From assembly GCA_051294375.1 (NCBI GenBank), contig CM119264.1, positions 20,612,248 through 20,676,247 on the forward strand: a stretch of DNA of 64,000 nt. Direction: 5' to 3'. The position numbers and the translations under genes were made by a program. The notes under the pieces were generated by a model. The model saw only the letters and a program-made list of their open reading frames with translations, had not been told where the DNA came from and searched no databases. Below, piece by piece: positions 53,927-64,000 of this stretch (position 1 is the first letter of the stretch; every line of letters starts with the position of its first letter). Source of the stretch: Paraspadella gotoi (Eukaryota; Chaetognatha).

Positions 53927-55740
53927 CTTCAGGAGTGAGAGAAAAACACAATAATAATAATTTATGCGATCACTTCACAAAACGTATTTTACGGAAAATT
54001 TTCTAGATTTTCCGTTAAAAAGTTTTAAAAAATCGGACTTTTTGAGCAAAAAACAGCGCGAAAAACTGATGAAATTGTAGCTTTGTTGTTTCTTTGTCGG
54101 AGGCTCGCCAAAAAAGACATCAAATGGAGGTTGAATCCCACCTCGGAAAGGTGGGACTCACCGCTGCCACCAAGTGGAGGTGGTCAAGATAAAAATGGCG
54201 AACAAAATGAGATGAATCGATTTATTGAAATCAGAAAAGCGAATGGAATCGAATTGGCTAATGGTACAAAGTGGAATTAATTTTTATATATAGAGAAACT
54301 TTGGTTACATTGGTAAACAAACAATAAAAAAAAATCAAAATAATTTCTTATCAGACAACGGAATTTCTAAAGAATTCGTCTGGCGATTTTATTTTCTTTC
54401 TTATATAATAATACTCAGGATCTCCACTTAGTGAAATGAGAAATTGAGATTTCATTGTAATTAATCTATATAATTTTAATTAAGCTAATTTCAAAATTTG
54501 TGTCTGAAATTTATTACAATTTAATTTAATATTAAATATATTACAAATATAGAATTGTCTTAGGTTATCTTCTTTGACTTATTCGTTTCTTGATTGTTTT
54601 TTAACATGACCATCAGATATCCATCGACTCTTAACTGCAGTTTTTACTCCTTCTGACTTGGAAACCACCCCCCCCTCTAGGTTCCTTACATCAATTGCTC
54701 AAAACTAGTCTGCCGACTTTTTTTTATTACAACGGACCATTTCAGCATCCTGGACCCCGCTCCCCGTACTGATTATTCTCCATCCCTTCCTTCAATTTTC
54801 TGCTCTTCTCACCCTCTTCCCTCCACTCTACGCCCCCGCAATCGTGGCTGCGACGCAAAGCCTTTTAAATCTCCATTGGTCTCCGGTCCTGCATACAGAT
54901 GGTCTTTTATTCCTCAACCACATCATGAGCGTCATTTTGATTATTCGTCGTTTCATCATTTCGCCGTTAGGAGCGCTCGCGAATCGACGCTCGAACGAGT
55001 TCGAACGACTTCGGAGAAGAAAAGAAAACTTTGGGGAAAAATTAAAAAGAAATATGTAAGAAAATGGGAAGAAAATGAAAAAATAAAAAATAAAAAGAAA
55101 AGAAATAAAAACATTTTCGAAAAGATTGATTTGGTTTCCGGAAAGTAGAATTGAAATTGGTCGTCAAGTTGACGATAAGCATAAATTAAGGTCTTTCTCT
55201 CATACCATAGCTGATTCGACCTCAGCAATACGCCAAAGTTGATAGGTAAGAGTCGTTGAGAAACACTTAAAAGAGAGAAAAAAAAAGAAACGAGAGAAGC
55301 GATTACGAATGATGTTGAATTATTTATTTTAGAATCGACAACCTGAAAATATTCTCTCTCTCTCTTTCTCTCTCTCTCTGTGCCTCTCTCTCTCTCTGTG
55401 TCTCTCTAACTCTACTTACCCTTTTCGTCTCTAGCTCTCAAACCAGTCGCTTATTGGATAAAAATGCGAAATGACCTTCTCTTAATAAACGACCCCGGCG
55501 ACCCCGGGCGACCCCGCCGACCGGGAGAACTTTGACCTCTCGATTCGCGTCTCCCGCGTGTGAGTGACACTCCGAGGGGGACGTGTATCGACCGCGCGGG
55601 GAAACGACGACGATCGCGACGATGATGACGATAACGATCGCGATGACGCTGATGAAGGCGACGACGTCGACAACTATCGACTCTACCAATAAAAAACAAG
55701 TTTGAGCAAACAATGTCGGATCTGCCCACGATCATTATCG
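53927..55740. other. Stretch upstream of the 52-54 kb gene
   Basis: Holds element G (54,172-54,431), a short inverted motif 'cccacctcggaaaggtggg' at 54,138-54,156, a TC/TG-rich tract at 55,352-55,411 and a GC-rich, GAC-rich block at 55,495-55,680. No exon could be joined by phase to 53,926. Confidence 0.45.
54172..54431. mobile_element. Element G, complete copy (~260 bp) with inverted termini
   Basis: The ends 'aagtggaggtggtcaag' and 'tactcaggatctccactta' share an 8-bp inverted terminal repeat, AAGTGGAG/CTCCACTT. No open frame, hence non-autonomous (MITE-like). Same orientation as the copy at 52,046. Confidence 0.7.
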
Positions 55741-56330
55741 GTAATTAATTAATTAATTAATTGCCTAATTAATTAAATAATTAACTTGAATAAATTAATT
55801 ATTAATTAATTAATTAATTAATTAAATAAATAATTACATAATTACTTACTTAATTATTTAATTAATTAAGTAATTAATTAATTTATTAATTAATTAATTA
55901 ATTAATATTAATTATTTTGTAGTCGGGCATTGCCTATAAGCATGACTCTTTCAGTTGTGACCCGGTGGCTCATTGAGTAAAGCCATCAGCTCATGACCAC
56001 TAGGTACTGGGTTCAATCCCAACCCGGTACCTACCCTGCGGGAAGAGTGAGGACGGCCGTAAGCCGCCTTGGGGGCGTGGCAAACCCTCAAGCCTGGTTC
56101 CAAGTCCAGGACCCGTTCCATGTCTGCAAGAGGGGGTTATAGAAGTTACGGATAGTCATCTTCTGCCCACTTAGCGCCTTATCCACAATTTATTAATTAA
56201 TAATTAATTTATTCAAGTTAATTATTTAATTAATTGGGAAATTAATTAATTAATTAATTAATTAATAATTAATTTATTCAAGTTAATTATTTAATTAATT
56301 AGGCAATTAATTAATTAATTTGATCTAAAA
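55741..56330. repeat. TTAA-rich inverted arms flanking a tRNA-derived unit
   Basis: The left arm (55,741-55,812) contains 'ttgcctaattaattaaataa' and 'ttaacttgaataaattaatt'; the right side holds the reverse complement ('attcaagttaattatttaat', 'ttaattaggcaattaa') at 56,252-56,318 and a second, near-identical copy at 56,187-56,250. Between the arms lie more TTAA runs and the SINE-like unit at 55,955-56,180. Confidence 0.75.
55955..56180 (+). mobile_element. tRNA-derived SINE-like element
   Basis: 'gacccggtggctcattgag' matches an A box and 'ctgggttcaatcccaaccc' an RNA polymerase III B box, 40-45 bases apart, as in a tRNA gene. They are followed by a GC-rich unrelated body ('gtgaggacggccgtaagccg', 'ccaagtccaggaccc'). 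This head-plus-body plan is that of a tRNA-derived SINE. No poly(A) tail is visible; TTAA-rich DNA begins directly after. Confidence 0.65.
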
Positions 56331-56645
56331 TCAATGATTAATTGACTGATTAATTAATTATTTGATTAATTAATAGATCTTGCATTTACGTTTAAAATAA
56401 AAAGAAAAAGAAGCATAATCAATTAGTGAAACACGTTCTTTGTTTTTTCCATTTAAACTCATTTCCACTCAAACATTCCATCGAAACTTGATTTCCAGTT
56501 TAATCACACACTTTTCTACCCAAATACAAAATTTCAAGTCAATCGCCCCATCCACTCAAGAGTAATTGGTGTTCAAATAGTGAAATATATTTTTTTGTTT
56601 TTTCCATTTCAATGCATTTCCACTTGGACGATTCCATCGAAACTT

Positions 56646-57509
56646 CATATACATGGTGACAATTTTACAAGCGCCGATAAAAAAACGCTGTTATTTGCAA
56701 ACTAGTGGTTATTTAATTGATTTTAAAAATTAGTTGAGTAGTAAATATTAAAGTCATTTATGTGTTCAAATTTTATATTTATCAGTAAAGATATGCCCTG
56801 ACAATGAATGGAGAAAGTTGGCTTGTAAAATCGGGTTTCAGAATGATATACTTACGAAAGCTCTAATATAAAAATTAAGCTGCCCAGCCTTGGACCAATT
56901 AAGTTCAATTAAGAGAGTCAAAAGTGAATTATCTGAAATTTTAAATCTTTTTTTAAAATATATAACCTGTTTAAATAATTATAACCTAAAATATTATTAT
57001 TTATATAAGTATCATGAAAGAGCCTGAAAAAAAGAGATTTAAGATAGCCAATCACAATTTGATAAAAATCCTAAATTTACCCTCCAGCCATTGATTTTTG
57101 GAAAGATGTCTTGTTTTTGAGTATACTAATTAAATTAAAGCTGGGCCGGTTAATCTTTATACAACAGTGTTTGTAACTTTGTAAGTATGTCATTCTCTTT
57201 AGATTTGAAAGGGCTTTCAGAAGATAATAATATTAATATTATTTTATTTCAAATTTCTTCAGAAACCTTACTGAAAGTAAAGAAAAAAATTTAATCTAAA
57301 AGAAGTGAGTTGGAAAATGAAACCCGATTTTACAAGCCAACTTTCTCCACTCATTGTCAAGGCATATCTTAACTGATCAATATAAAATTTGAACACAGAA
57401 ATGACTTTAATATTTTTTACTCAATTAATTTTTAAAATCAATGAAATAACCACTGGTTTGCAAATGACAGCGTTTTTTTACCGGCGCTTGTAAAATTGTC
57501 ACCATGTAC
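56646..57509. mobile_element. Foldback element C, ~860 bp with ~200-bp inverted arms
   Basis: The left arm 56,646-56,845 ('acatggtgacaattttacaa', 'gacaatgaatggagaaagtt', 'ggcttgtaaaatcgggtttc') is the reverse complement of the right arm 57,312-57,509. The interior has further paired pieces ('aagctgcccagcc' with 'aaagctgggccgg') and no open frame. Confidence 0.85.
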
Positions 57510-57792
57510 AGCTCAATCACACACTTCCTTACCCACACACAAAATTTCATTCCAATCCCTCAATCCAATCACGAGTAATTGGTGTTTTTTGCTAAGGTGG
57601 AACGGACGGATGGACGGACGGACAAAAAGACAGACTGACGGACGGACATCGTTTTTTTTTGCATAATTTATCATAATTCAATGTTCTGACATGATATAAG
57701 TGAGTGCCCGACAATATTGAGGGGGCGGACTGATGGACCGACAAAGTGAATTATAGAGTCGTGATCTGCTGAAAGCAGATCCGACTAAAAAT
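57510..57792 (+). repeat. Direct repeat H copy 1
   Basis: 'aatcacacacttccttaccc', a GGAC-type tetranucleotide run, 'tcataattcaatgttctgac', then 'gatctgctgaaagcagatcc', which forms a hairpin. Repeated at 57,938-58,202; a partial copy of its left part lies at 56,500-56,580, just outside foldback C. Confidence 0.8.
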
Positions 57793-57937
57793 AATCAGAA
57801 TTTTTTAAAAAACGAATGTTCACGAAAGAGATCGTACTGAGAGAGACAGACACACGGAGAGAGCGGAGAGAGACGGAGAGAGAGAGAAAGAGAGAGAGCC
57901 TGAACTCGTTTTTAAATGATTCAGAAAAGGCAGCGCC

Positions 57938-58202
57938 TGATTAAATCACACACTTCCCTACCCACACACAAAATTTCATTCCAATCCATCCTTCCAATCA
58001 CGAGTAATTGGTGTTTTTTGCTAAGGTGGGACAGACAGACGGACGGACGGACATCGTTTTTTTTTTTTTTTGCATAATTTATCATAATTCGATGTTCTGA
58101 CATGATATAAGTGAATGCCCGACAAGATTGAGGGGGCGGACCGACGGACCGACAAAGTGAATTATAGAGTCGGAATCTGCTGAAATCAGATCCGACTAAA
58201 AA
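57938..58202 (+). repeat. Direct repeat H copy 2
   Basis: Same order of blocks as 57,510-57,792, with the GGAC-type run shorter and the terminal hairpin weaker ('aatctgctgaaatcagatcc'). Confidence 0.8.
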
Positions 58203-60357
58203 GGACCAAGACGGTGACGCCGAAGATCACGACGACCTAAACGGTCTGGGTTGCGTGCGAAGGACGTGAAATTTGGGGAACATTAACCTGACAGATTTCT
58301 TAGCTAATAGGCTTATTGTCACTAAAACTTGCTAAGAAAATATTACTACCAAAAAACTTTTATACAAAAGGTTTTTTGGATATTGTATGGATAGCTGTTT
58401 TGGTCATTGACATCATCATGTAAATCATGCAATAGTTTATGAAATTGTACTCATAAATATATATTTTTTTGTTAGGAAGGATCAATTACAATTACAAATT
58501 CTTTTGTACCGATATAGCCAACTTGGAAAAAAAGAATAATACAGATATTGTCTACCAAAAATCATAAAAATAGAGTTGGAAACAAAGAGAAGCGACAAAA
58601 TCGGAGCAAAAGGAAAAAAAAGTTTTATTACGCCACCAAACGACAAAGAAGGAAACGAAAAGGAAAACGACCATCAATATCTCTCTCTCTCTCTCTCTCT
58701 CTCTATTTCCAAGCTTTCTTTTTTCTCAGAGTCTGTCTTTCTCTCTCTCGTTCTCTAGCCCCTTGTTTATGAAGCCACTACCGGTATCATGCATCATTAA
58801 TCTCAAGTCCGAAAATTTTCTTTCACTTCTCTCACGGAAAACAGAAAACGAGAAAAAAAGGATCAGTGTGGCTTTTCACTTTCCCAAATCTCTGCATTTT
58901 TCATCTCGCGCTTTGCATTTCCCTTTTCTTATTCTCTTTTTATCTCGCCAAGACAGGCCAGGCTTCTTTGTGACGTAGCCGTCGTCGTCGTTGTCGTCGG
59001 CGTCACGCTGTTTTTATATAAAAACTACAACGCTTTTATAGTTTTGGCTGGGACTTACCATTTTTTTTAAATAAAAATTATTATAAATTACGATGAAGTT
59101 TTATAAATGTGTGCGATCGTAGTAAGTTAAAAATTTAGGTATGGCTTTGAAATTTTTATATTACATTTGGATTCAAGTATTTTTTGTTTGAATTTCGTAT
59201 TCTTTATGATTTACTGCAATATGCAAATGAGATTATAGTACTCATTATAATATCAAATTAGAATATAGAAATGCTTTAATCTAATTTACATATTGCAGTA
59301 AATCATATTGAAGATGAAATTCATAAATTTTTTTTGAATGTATAAAAAACATGGGAAATCAAAAGACCTTTTTAATGAGAAGCTATATCTGAATTTTAAT
59401 ACAAATAAAATAAAAACGAGTTCAGGCTCTCTCTCCGTCTCTCTCCGTCTCTCTCCGTCTCTCTCTGTCTCTCTCTGTGTGTGTCTGTTTTTTTATCGCC
59501 ATTTATTCCCCGTTTTTTAGTATTACAGACCTACACAAGCATCTCAGACGAAAAATGGTATTAAGCAAATACTTTGGCTTTATTGTATAAATGCTAGCAA
59601 TCCGTTCCTGGTCTCAAAAAATTGTTATCAAAGATATAAATAATAAAATAAGCAAATAGCATATTTAATACTGATTTCATTGCCAGAGGAAGTCTCTGTC
59701 TAATGTTGTTGATCGAAAAAAAATTATATTTTTTTTTCACAATTTGAATATGCCAGATTGTATGCTATATTCCGATCATTTTTTTACTACCTATTTTTGC
59801 AGGTTTAAGGTTTAACTGCCAAACAATGTATCTAGTTATCAAGTTTAATTAGTGAGGCAGTGAGGAAGTTGAAATGTCAGGCCATTTTCTTAGTTTCATA
59901 TCGATTCAAGTATTTTTTGTTTGAATTTCAACTTCATTATGATTTACTGCAATATGCAAATTATATTATAGTACTTTTTCATAATATTATTCCTTGGCGA
60001 GATCCTTATTACTTTTAAGATTTTTTTTCATCGTTTTCTTGTAGCTCGCATATTCGTTTTTACTTTTTTTTTACCTTTTTCTTCCTCCGCACTCCTCTTC
60101 ACTCTGCTATTAATTTCAAATATATATCTTATATATTATTTGCTAGTTAATCGATTGAAGTTGTTATAATTTTTATATTTCCCCCCTCGGCCTTAGGTTT
60201 TGTTTCTGAATCGTTGTGACCTCGTCATCGTTAGGCCTGTTTTTTGTAACTCTCAGAATAAGAAACCAAAAGAATAAATTCGAGGGAAAACATTTTTAGC
60301 ATAGCATTTACTGATCTAATAAGCTCCATATCCTATTAATTTTAACTTATAATCCTC
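58203..60357. other. Repeat-rich stretch
   Basis: Contains a TC array (58,680-58,704), element F copy 2 (58,963-59,415), a TC/CCGTC tract (59,427-59,486) and an element F fragment (59,830-59,985). No exon found. Confidence 0.55.
58963..59415. repeat. Element F copy 2 with internal (GTC)n array
   Basis: Matches 19,610-20,130 in order: 'cttctttgtgacgtag', GTC-type array, 'cgcttttatagttttggct', 'gggacttacc', 'tatgcaaatgagattatag', 'gggaaatcaaaagacc'. In copy 1 the array is AGT-type. Confidence 0.75.
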
Positions 60358-60513
60358 GAACAGACAGAGTACTTTTTCTTAGCTCCCCAGTTGGGCGTCG
60401 ATTCCACGAATCCAGTGACACCAGGGAACCATCTACAAACACCTTCAGCGTCGCCTCCCCGGTTCTTCCTCGATCCCAAGGACATAACACCATGCACCAT
60501 CGATTATCCGGGA
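60358..60513 (-). CDS. Probable exon of a concanavalin/LamG-like domain protein
   Basis: A strong acceptor ('ctgtcctgcgcctgcag' on the minus strand) opens a frame reading 'NRWCMVLCPWDRGRTGEATL' followed by 'KVFVDGSLVSLDSWNRRP'. The pattern W..M/L..., charged loop, then 'vfvDGsLVs' is typical of concanavalin-like folds such as those near the N-terminus of neurobeachin/LRBA-type BEACH proteins, or of LamG modules. The donor is not certain: the frame meets a stop at about 60,353, so a GT in 'ctgtctgttc' (60,360-60,370) must be used. No partner exon was found on either side, and the plus strand is also open here. Confidence 0.3.
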
Positions 60514-60587
60514 AACTGCAGGCGCAGGACAGAAGCCGAGAAAAGGATATGTAGAGATTGGGCAGGAGAGAAAACCGCTCGGCCGTG

Positions 60588-60592
<5 letters not shown>

Positions 60593-60626
<34 letters not shown>
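60593..60626 (+). repeat. (TC)n microsatellite
   Basis: A pure TC run of 34 bp, 80 bases upstream (minus strand) of the acceptor at 60,513; read on the minus strand it is AG-rich. Confidence 0.95.
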
Positions 60627-60631
<5 letters not shown>

Positions 60632-63464
60632 GCTCTTCCCCCTATTCCCCTCTGTTCTCTCCATCTCCCTCTCTGTCTCTACAAAACGCGAAGCATAAAA
60701 ACATAAGAATTATTCGTCCGGTTTCTTCTCTCGTTCGCCTTCGTTCTTCTTCCTCCTTTCCTTCCTTCTTTCTCGTCGGCTTTTCCGCCAGAGCACCGGT
60801 TGATTCATAGCGCTGTCATCCGGATCGGGCGGCGGCCATCCATCTCCATGCCTACCATCATTTTCTGACAATCTTATAATAGAACCACGACGATGACCTT
60901 TTCCGACGCCTGCGGAATCGGGGGGGTCTTTATTTCGGAGCAAGCGCCGCCGGTCGGGGAGGATGGAAGGGGGAGGGGAAAGAAGGGAGACTTGGGGAAG
61001 GGGTCGAGAGAGAAAGAGAAAGAGAGGAGAGGAGAGGGAAGAGCTGGAGGTAAACTTTTTTCTTGAAATATGTGCCGTCAAAGTGGAAATAAATATGCGG
61101 TATGGGCAAAAAAGTGTTCGCTTACCTGGGTTATCCGGCGTTTAAAATTGAGATGAGTTCTTATATTTTGACATCTTGATGCGAAATTTCTTTTTAAATA
61201 GCGGTAAAATAAAGCCTCCAAAATTAATTTTAAAAAAGAAAAATGTCATTTTTTCTATCTCTGACACAATGCTGAACTGTAGCACTGTGAAACATATTCC
61301 GACACACCTGTTGTGGAAAAGATATACAAAGCTTTTAACGTAAAAAAATATTTCACTATTTCTCTCTTTCACTTTTTCTCTTGACAATGCTCTCGTCTTC
61401 ACAAAAGCGTTTTCCCGTCAAGCGGCCTTCTCCCCCATCCTCTTTCCCTTCTTCCTTCTTCTCACTCTTTCTCTATCTCACGCCAAAAAAGTTGAGGGGA
61501 GCGCATAACAAAGCGTTATCCCAATTGTCACCAGCGCAGGCGGCGGGAAGATCGTGAATTTTTTAGTCCACAGACAAAAGAACATAAAAGCAGAAGAGCG
61601 GAGGGTCACAGCTCCAACCCACAATTCCTTTTTTTTCTTTCTTTCTCCTTTTTTCCCTATTTTCTCAAAAAATCTTCTAGAGATTTTTTTTATAATCTAT
61701 TTTTTTCGTTTATTTTTCAAAGACAGTAAAATATATAATTTAAAAATTATTTTATTTCCTTATTGTCCAAATTCGATTAAATTTAAAACTTAAATTTAAA
61801 CAATTATTCTCAATCATATTCATCCGCGTCGGAAAAACTATAAAAAAACTGAACGGAGCAATACTACTTATTTAAAAGAATAAATTATAAAAAAACAAAG
61901 AACTAGTATCGGAATAATTTTTTTTCGGATATACCGACGTATGGAGTATGATATTCTGAATCATATTCATCCGCGTCGGAAAAACTAGAAAAAAACCGAA
62001 CGGAGCAATACTACTTATTTAAAAGAATAAATTATAAAAAAACAAAGAACTAGTATCGGAATAATTTTTTTTCGGACATACCGACTTATGGAGTATGATA
62101 TTTGAGTTTTCCGGAAAGCGGGATCATAACGAAGGACATTTGGATAGAGTAAAAGGTGAATATTGAGATTTGAAATAAGGGAAGTTGGGGTGTTCAAATC
62201 GTTAAAAGTTAAAAAAAAGTGGAAACGTATTGAGAAAAAAATGTTGTGCTTTGAAACTGGGATGAAGAAAGAAAAAGACTGAAAGAGTGGAGTCAGGTGG
62301 TAGTCTCCAAATTAGCAACTTTAAACATTTTTGGGATTTTTGGGATAGTGTAAAGTGAGAAAGAAAAACTGCAAGGGGAAGGTGGATATGGGTCAAGGAG
62401 CAAGGGAAGAGAAAAAGAAAGTAAGTTTAAAAAAAAAGGAAGACGCGAAGCCTTAAAGAGATGAAAAGGATTTGAAAAAGAAATAGGAGGAAACAGAGGG
62501 GAATTATGAGGGGATTGGAAATAGAATAGAAGGGGATAGATAAGAATTGAAATGTATGAGGGGTGGAAGACGAAGTTAGGGTCAAGGAAAAAAAATAGAG
62601 TTGAAAAAAAAATAGCAAAATATTTTCGTTTGGTTTGGCATGCCTTGATAATGACGAAACTTAGAAAATATAACAATGCCCTGATTTTCTGTATCAAGAT
62701 GAAAGCAAAATCGGAATTTTTTTTTAACATGAAAAGTTGTAAACTTGATCGTGGAAAAGGGAGAAGTGGCGATATTGCACAGATATTGGGAAAATTAGAA
62801 AGACAAACGGGAAAAAAGAAACGCATCATGGATAGAATGTGACAGGAAGCCAAATCGAAATACAAAGCGAGAGAAAGAAAAAAAGGAGTCGAGGGGCAGG
62901 AGGGAAGAGGAGGAGGGGGCGTCAAAACTGTGTTTTTCTTGGCTGAACCAAGAGGAAAAAAGTCGCGAACCCGAAGGCGACGGATGTCGGGTTTTATTCA
63001 AAAGACCCTGAGTTGTAAAAGAGAAGACATGCGTCTCCTTTAACAGCTTGCACGCATGGAAGAGCGCGCCAATTCAGTGCAATCAATAAAGTGTGCGAAA
63101 GTAGTGAGTCAGTGAGAAGGATGAGAGTTCGTGAATACTAAGTTTTTTAAATGGAAGAGCGAGTCTAAAAGTCTTATGTTCACAAAAAAAAGTTATTGCG
63201 ACTTTTTCACAAAACTTCATTAAACGAAACGGTAAAACGAAACGCGCTGCCAAAGAAGTTAGGAGGTTACAGACCAGACCATACTAAAACAGAAAGACCC
63301 TGTGCGCCAGTGGCGTCAGTGGCCCTTGATTACCTACGCAAACCTCGATGACGCTCGCGTCAATGCGTGCAAAAAAATTTTTACGCATCTATGCGCTTGA
63401 TCGTTATTTACGTACGTTATGTACGTTATGTACTCAATACTCAAGCATATGTTAGACGTCCAAC
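60627..63464. other. Stretch without recognised genes
   Basis: A GC-rich block at 60,780-60,990 is open on the minus strand but shows no family. A 147-bp tandem duplication lies at 61,814-62,104. The purine-rich stretch 62,200-62,930 gives long frames on both strands that are low-complexity and rejected. Confidence 0.5.
61814..62104 (+). repeat. Tandem duplication, 147-bp unit, two copies
   Basis: 'tcatattcatccgcgtcgga' to 'tatggagtatgatatt' occurs at 61,814-61,960 and again at 61,961-62,104 with only a few substitutions, so the duplication is recent. No coding content. Confidence 0.9.
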
Positions 63465-63603
63465 GTGAAGGTGGTAATCTTTCTCGAATTTGTGCTGTTT
63501 TTACTTTATACAAGTGGTGACACTCTCAACCAGGGTCTTCAATCGGGGCCCAGTGGACCATTCTTGTTGTTTTCGCTTCTCTTTGAAAACAATACTCATA
63601 GAG
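63465..63603 (+). CDS. Possible signal-peptide first exon, low confidence
   Basis: From GTG/ATG-like codons at 63,465 the frame reads 'MKVVIFLEFVLFLLYTSG' and continues 'LLFSLLFENNTHRV' to a consensus donor (GTT|GTAAGT). The first codon in the DNA is GTG (aac-gtg-aag), so a true ATG would have to be supplied elsewhere, which weakens the call. A GC-rich, GTC-rich block follows at 63,660-63,835 and could hold a second exon on either strand, but phases do not give a clean join. Confidence 0.2.
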
Positions 63604-63659
63604 TTGTAAGTATTCGATGCCTACATTTTCGGCTGAACTGGCATATTCACATTAGTCTT

Positions 63660-64000
63660 TAGCGTTTTAGAGGGCGTCGTCAGAACATTCAGCTTCGTCG
63701 GGGTCGTCTGCGTCGTCGTCAGCATTCTAAGCGGCATTGGCGTTGACGTCGTCGTTCCCTATGTCGGCGGCGGAATCATCGGCGGAATCGACAAAGGGAT
63801 TTTTCTGTTTACCGGTCGCGATTGTTAGAATTTAGATGCGACGCCGCCGTTCCTTTATTTTGGGCGGGGAGAGGGGGCGGGTGGTTAAAAACTGAGGGGT
63901 GTGGGCGACAGAATTCAGGGGAGAGAGAGATTTGTGTTATGGGCGGAGATACTAGGAATGAACAGGATGAAGGTTGACGAATTGTCGGAAATATAGAAAA
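63660..64000. other. GC-rich block at the right edge, unassigned
   Basis: 63,660-63,835 is rich in GTC/GAC trinucleotides and open on both strands: hydrophobic on plus ('GVVCVVVSILSGIGVDVVV'), acidic on minus ('NPFVDSADDSAADIGNDD'). The acidic minus reading resembles real Asp-rich coding runs seen in fukutin here, but no splice frame could be fixed before the window ends. Confidence 0.25.

Noticed and set aside
51270-54905. Shared 'cctgcatacagatgg' at 51,277 and 54,889 as a duplicated exon
   Set aside because: Similarity does not extend beyond about 16 bases on either side.
62293-62925. 210-codon minus-strand open frame
   Set aside because: The plus strand is purine-rich, so the minus strand lacks stops by composition. 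The protein is a Phe/Leu/Ser/Pro monotone with no domain and no splice context; the opposite strand is also partly open.

Overview
This is nuclear DNA from an invertebrate animal, not a microbe. The protein-coding parts are short, GC-rich exons with GT..AG junctions set in AT-rich DNA that is full of (AG)n/(TC)n arrays and small palindromic repeats. Gene content (a multiplexin collagen, fukutin, VDAC, ATP synthase subunit g, PGAM5) says Metazoa. I could not settle the phylum. Exon models were built by hand: each junction was checked for reading phase and each protein compared with remembered family features. No database search was run.

Layout. 0.7-6.3 kb, minus strand: seven further exons encoding the N-terminal thrombospondin-like (TSPN) domain of a collagen XV/XVIII (multiplexin) protein; the gene continues off the left edge. 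14.4-18.5 kb, minus: a complete 13-exon gene for a 511-residue coiled-coil-rich protein that I do not recognise. 22.3-22.6 kb, minus: a signal-sequence exon whose splice phase and reading frame fit the collagen exon at 6.28 kb, which would place the 14-18 kb gene inside a 16-kb collagen intron on the same strand. 29.0-30.0 kb: a frameshifted retrotransposon gag relic. 32.4-36.5 kb, plus: three compact genes in a row, VDAC, ATP synthase subunit g and PGAM5, all nuclear genes for mitochondrial membrane proteins, separated by less than 400 bp. 43.9-49.3 kb, plus: a complete 10-exon fukutin gene. 52.4-53.9 kb, minus: the 3' five exons of an unrecognised cysteine-containing protein, with copies of one small inverted-terminal-repeat element on both sides. 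60.36-60.51 kb, minus: one probable exon of a concanavalin-like domain.

The rest is intron and intergenic DNA dominated by repeats. There is a ~600-bp foldback family (four copies), a second foldback at 30.2-30.8 kb with a lone arm at 39 kb, a third at 56.6-57.5 kb, a tRNA-derived SINE-like unit between inverted TTAA-rich arms at 55.7-56.3 kb, a ~440-bp element that carries a trinucleotide array (19.6 and 59.0 kb), a minisatellite at 27.0-27.3 kb and about twenty (AG)n/(TC)n arrays. The two runs of ten N both lie close to such arrays. I found no CRISPR array, rRNA, intact tRNA or intact autonomous transposon.

Functionally, the VDAC/ATP5L/PGAM5 block is the only clear co-located set. VDAC is the outer-membrane pore, subunit g belongs to the dimer interface of ATP synthase, and PGAM5 is a mitochondrial phosphatase. 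Multiplexin and fukutin both serve the extracellular matrix, but lie about 37 kb apart and share no visible control element.
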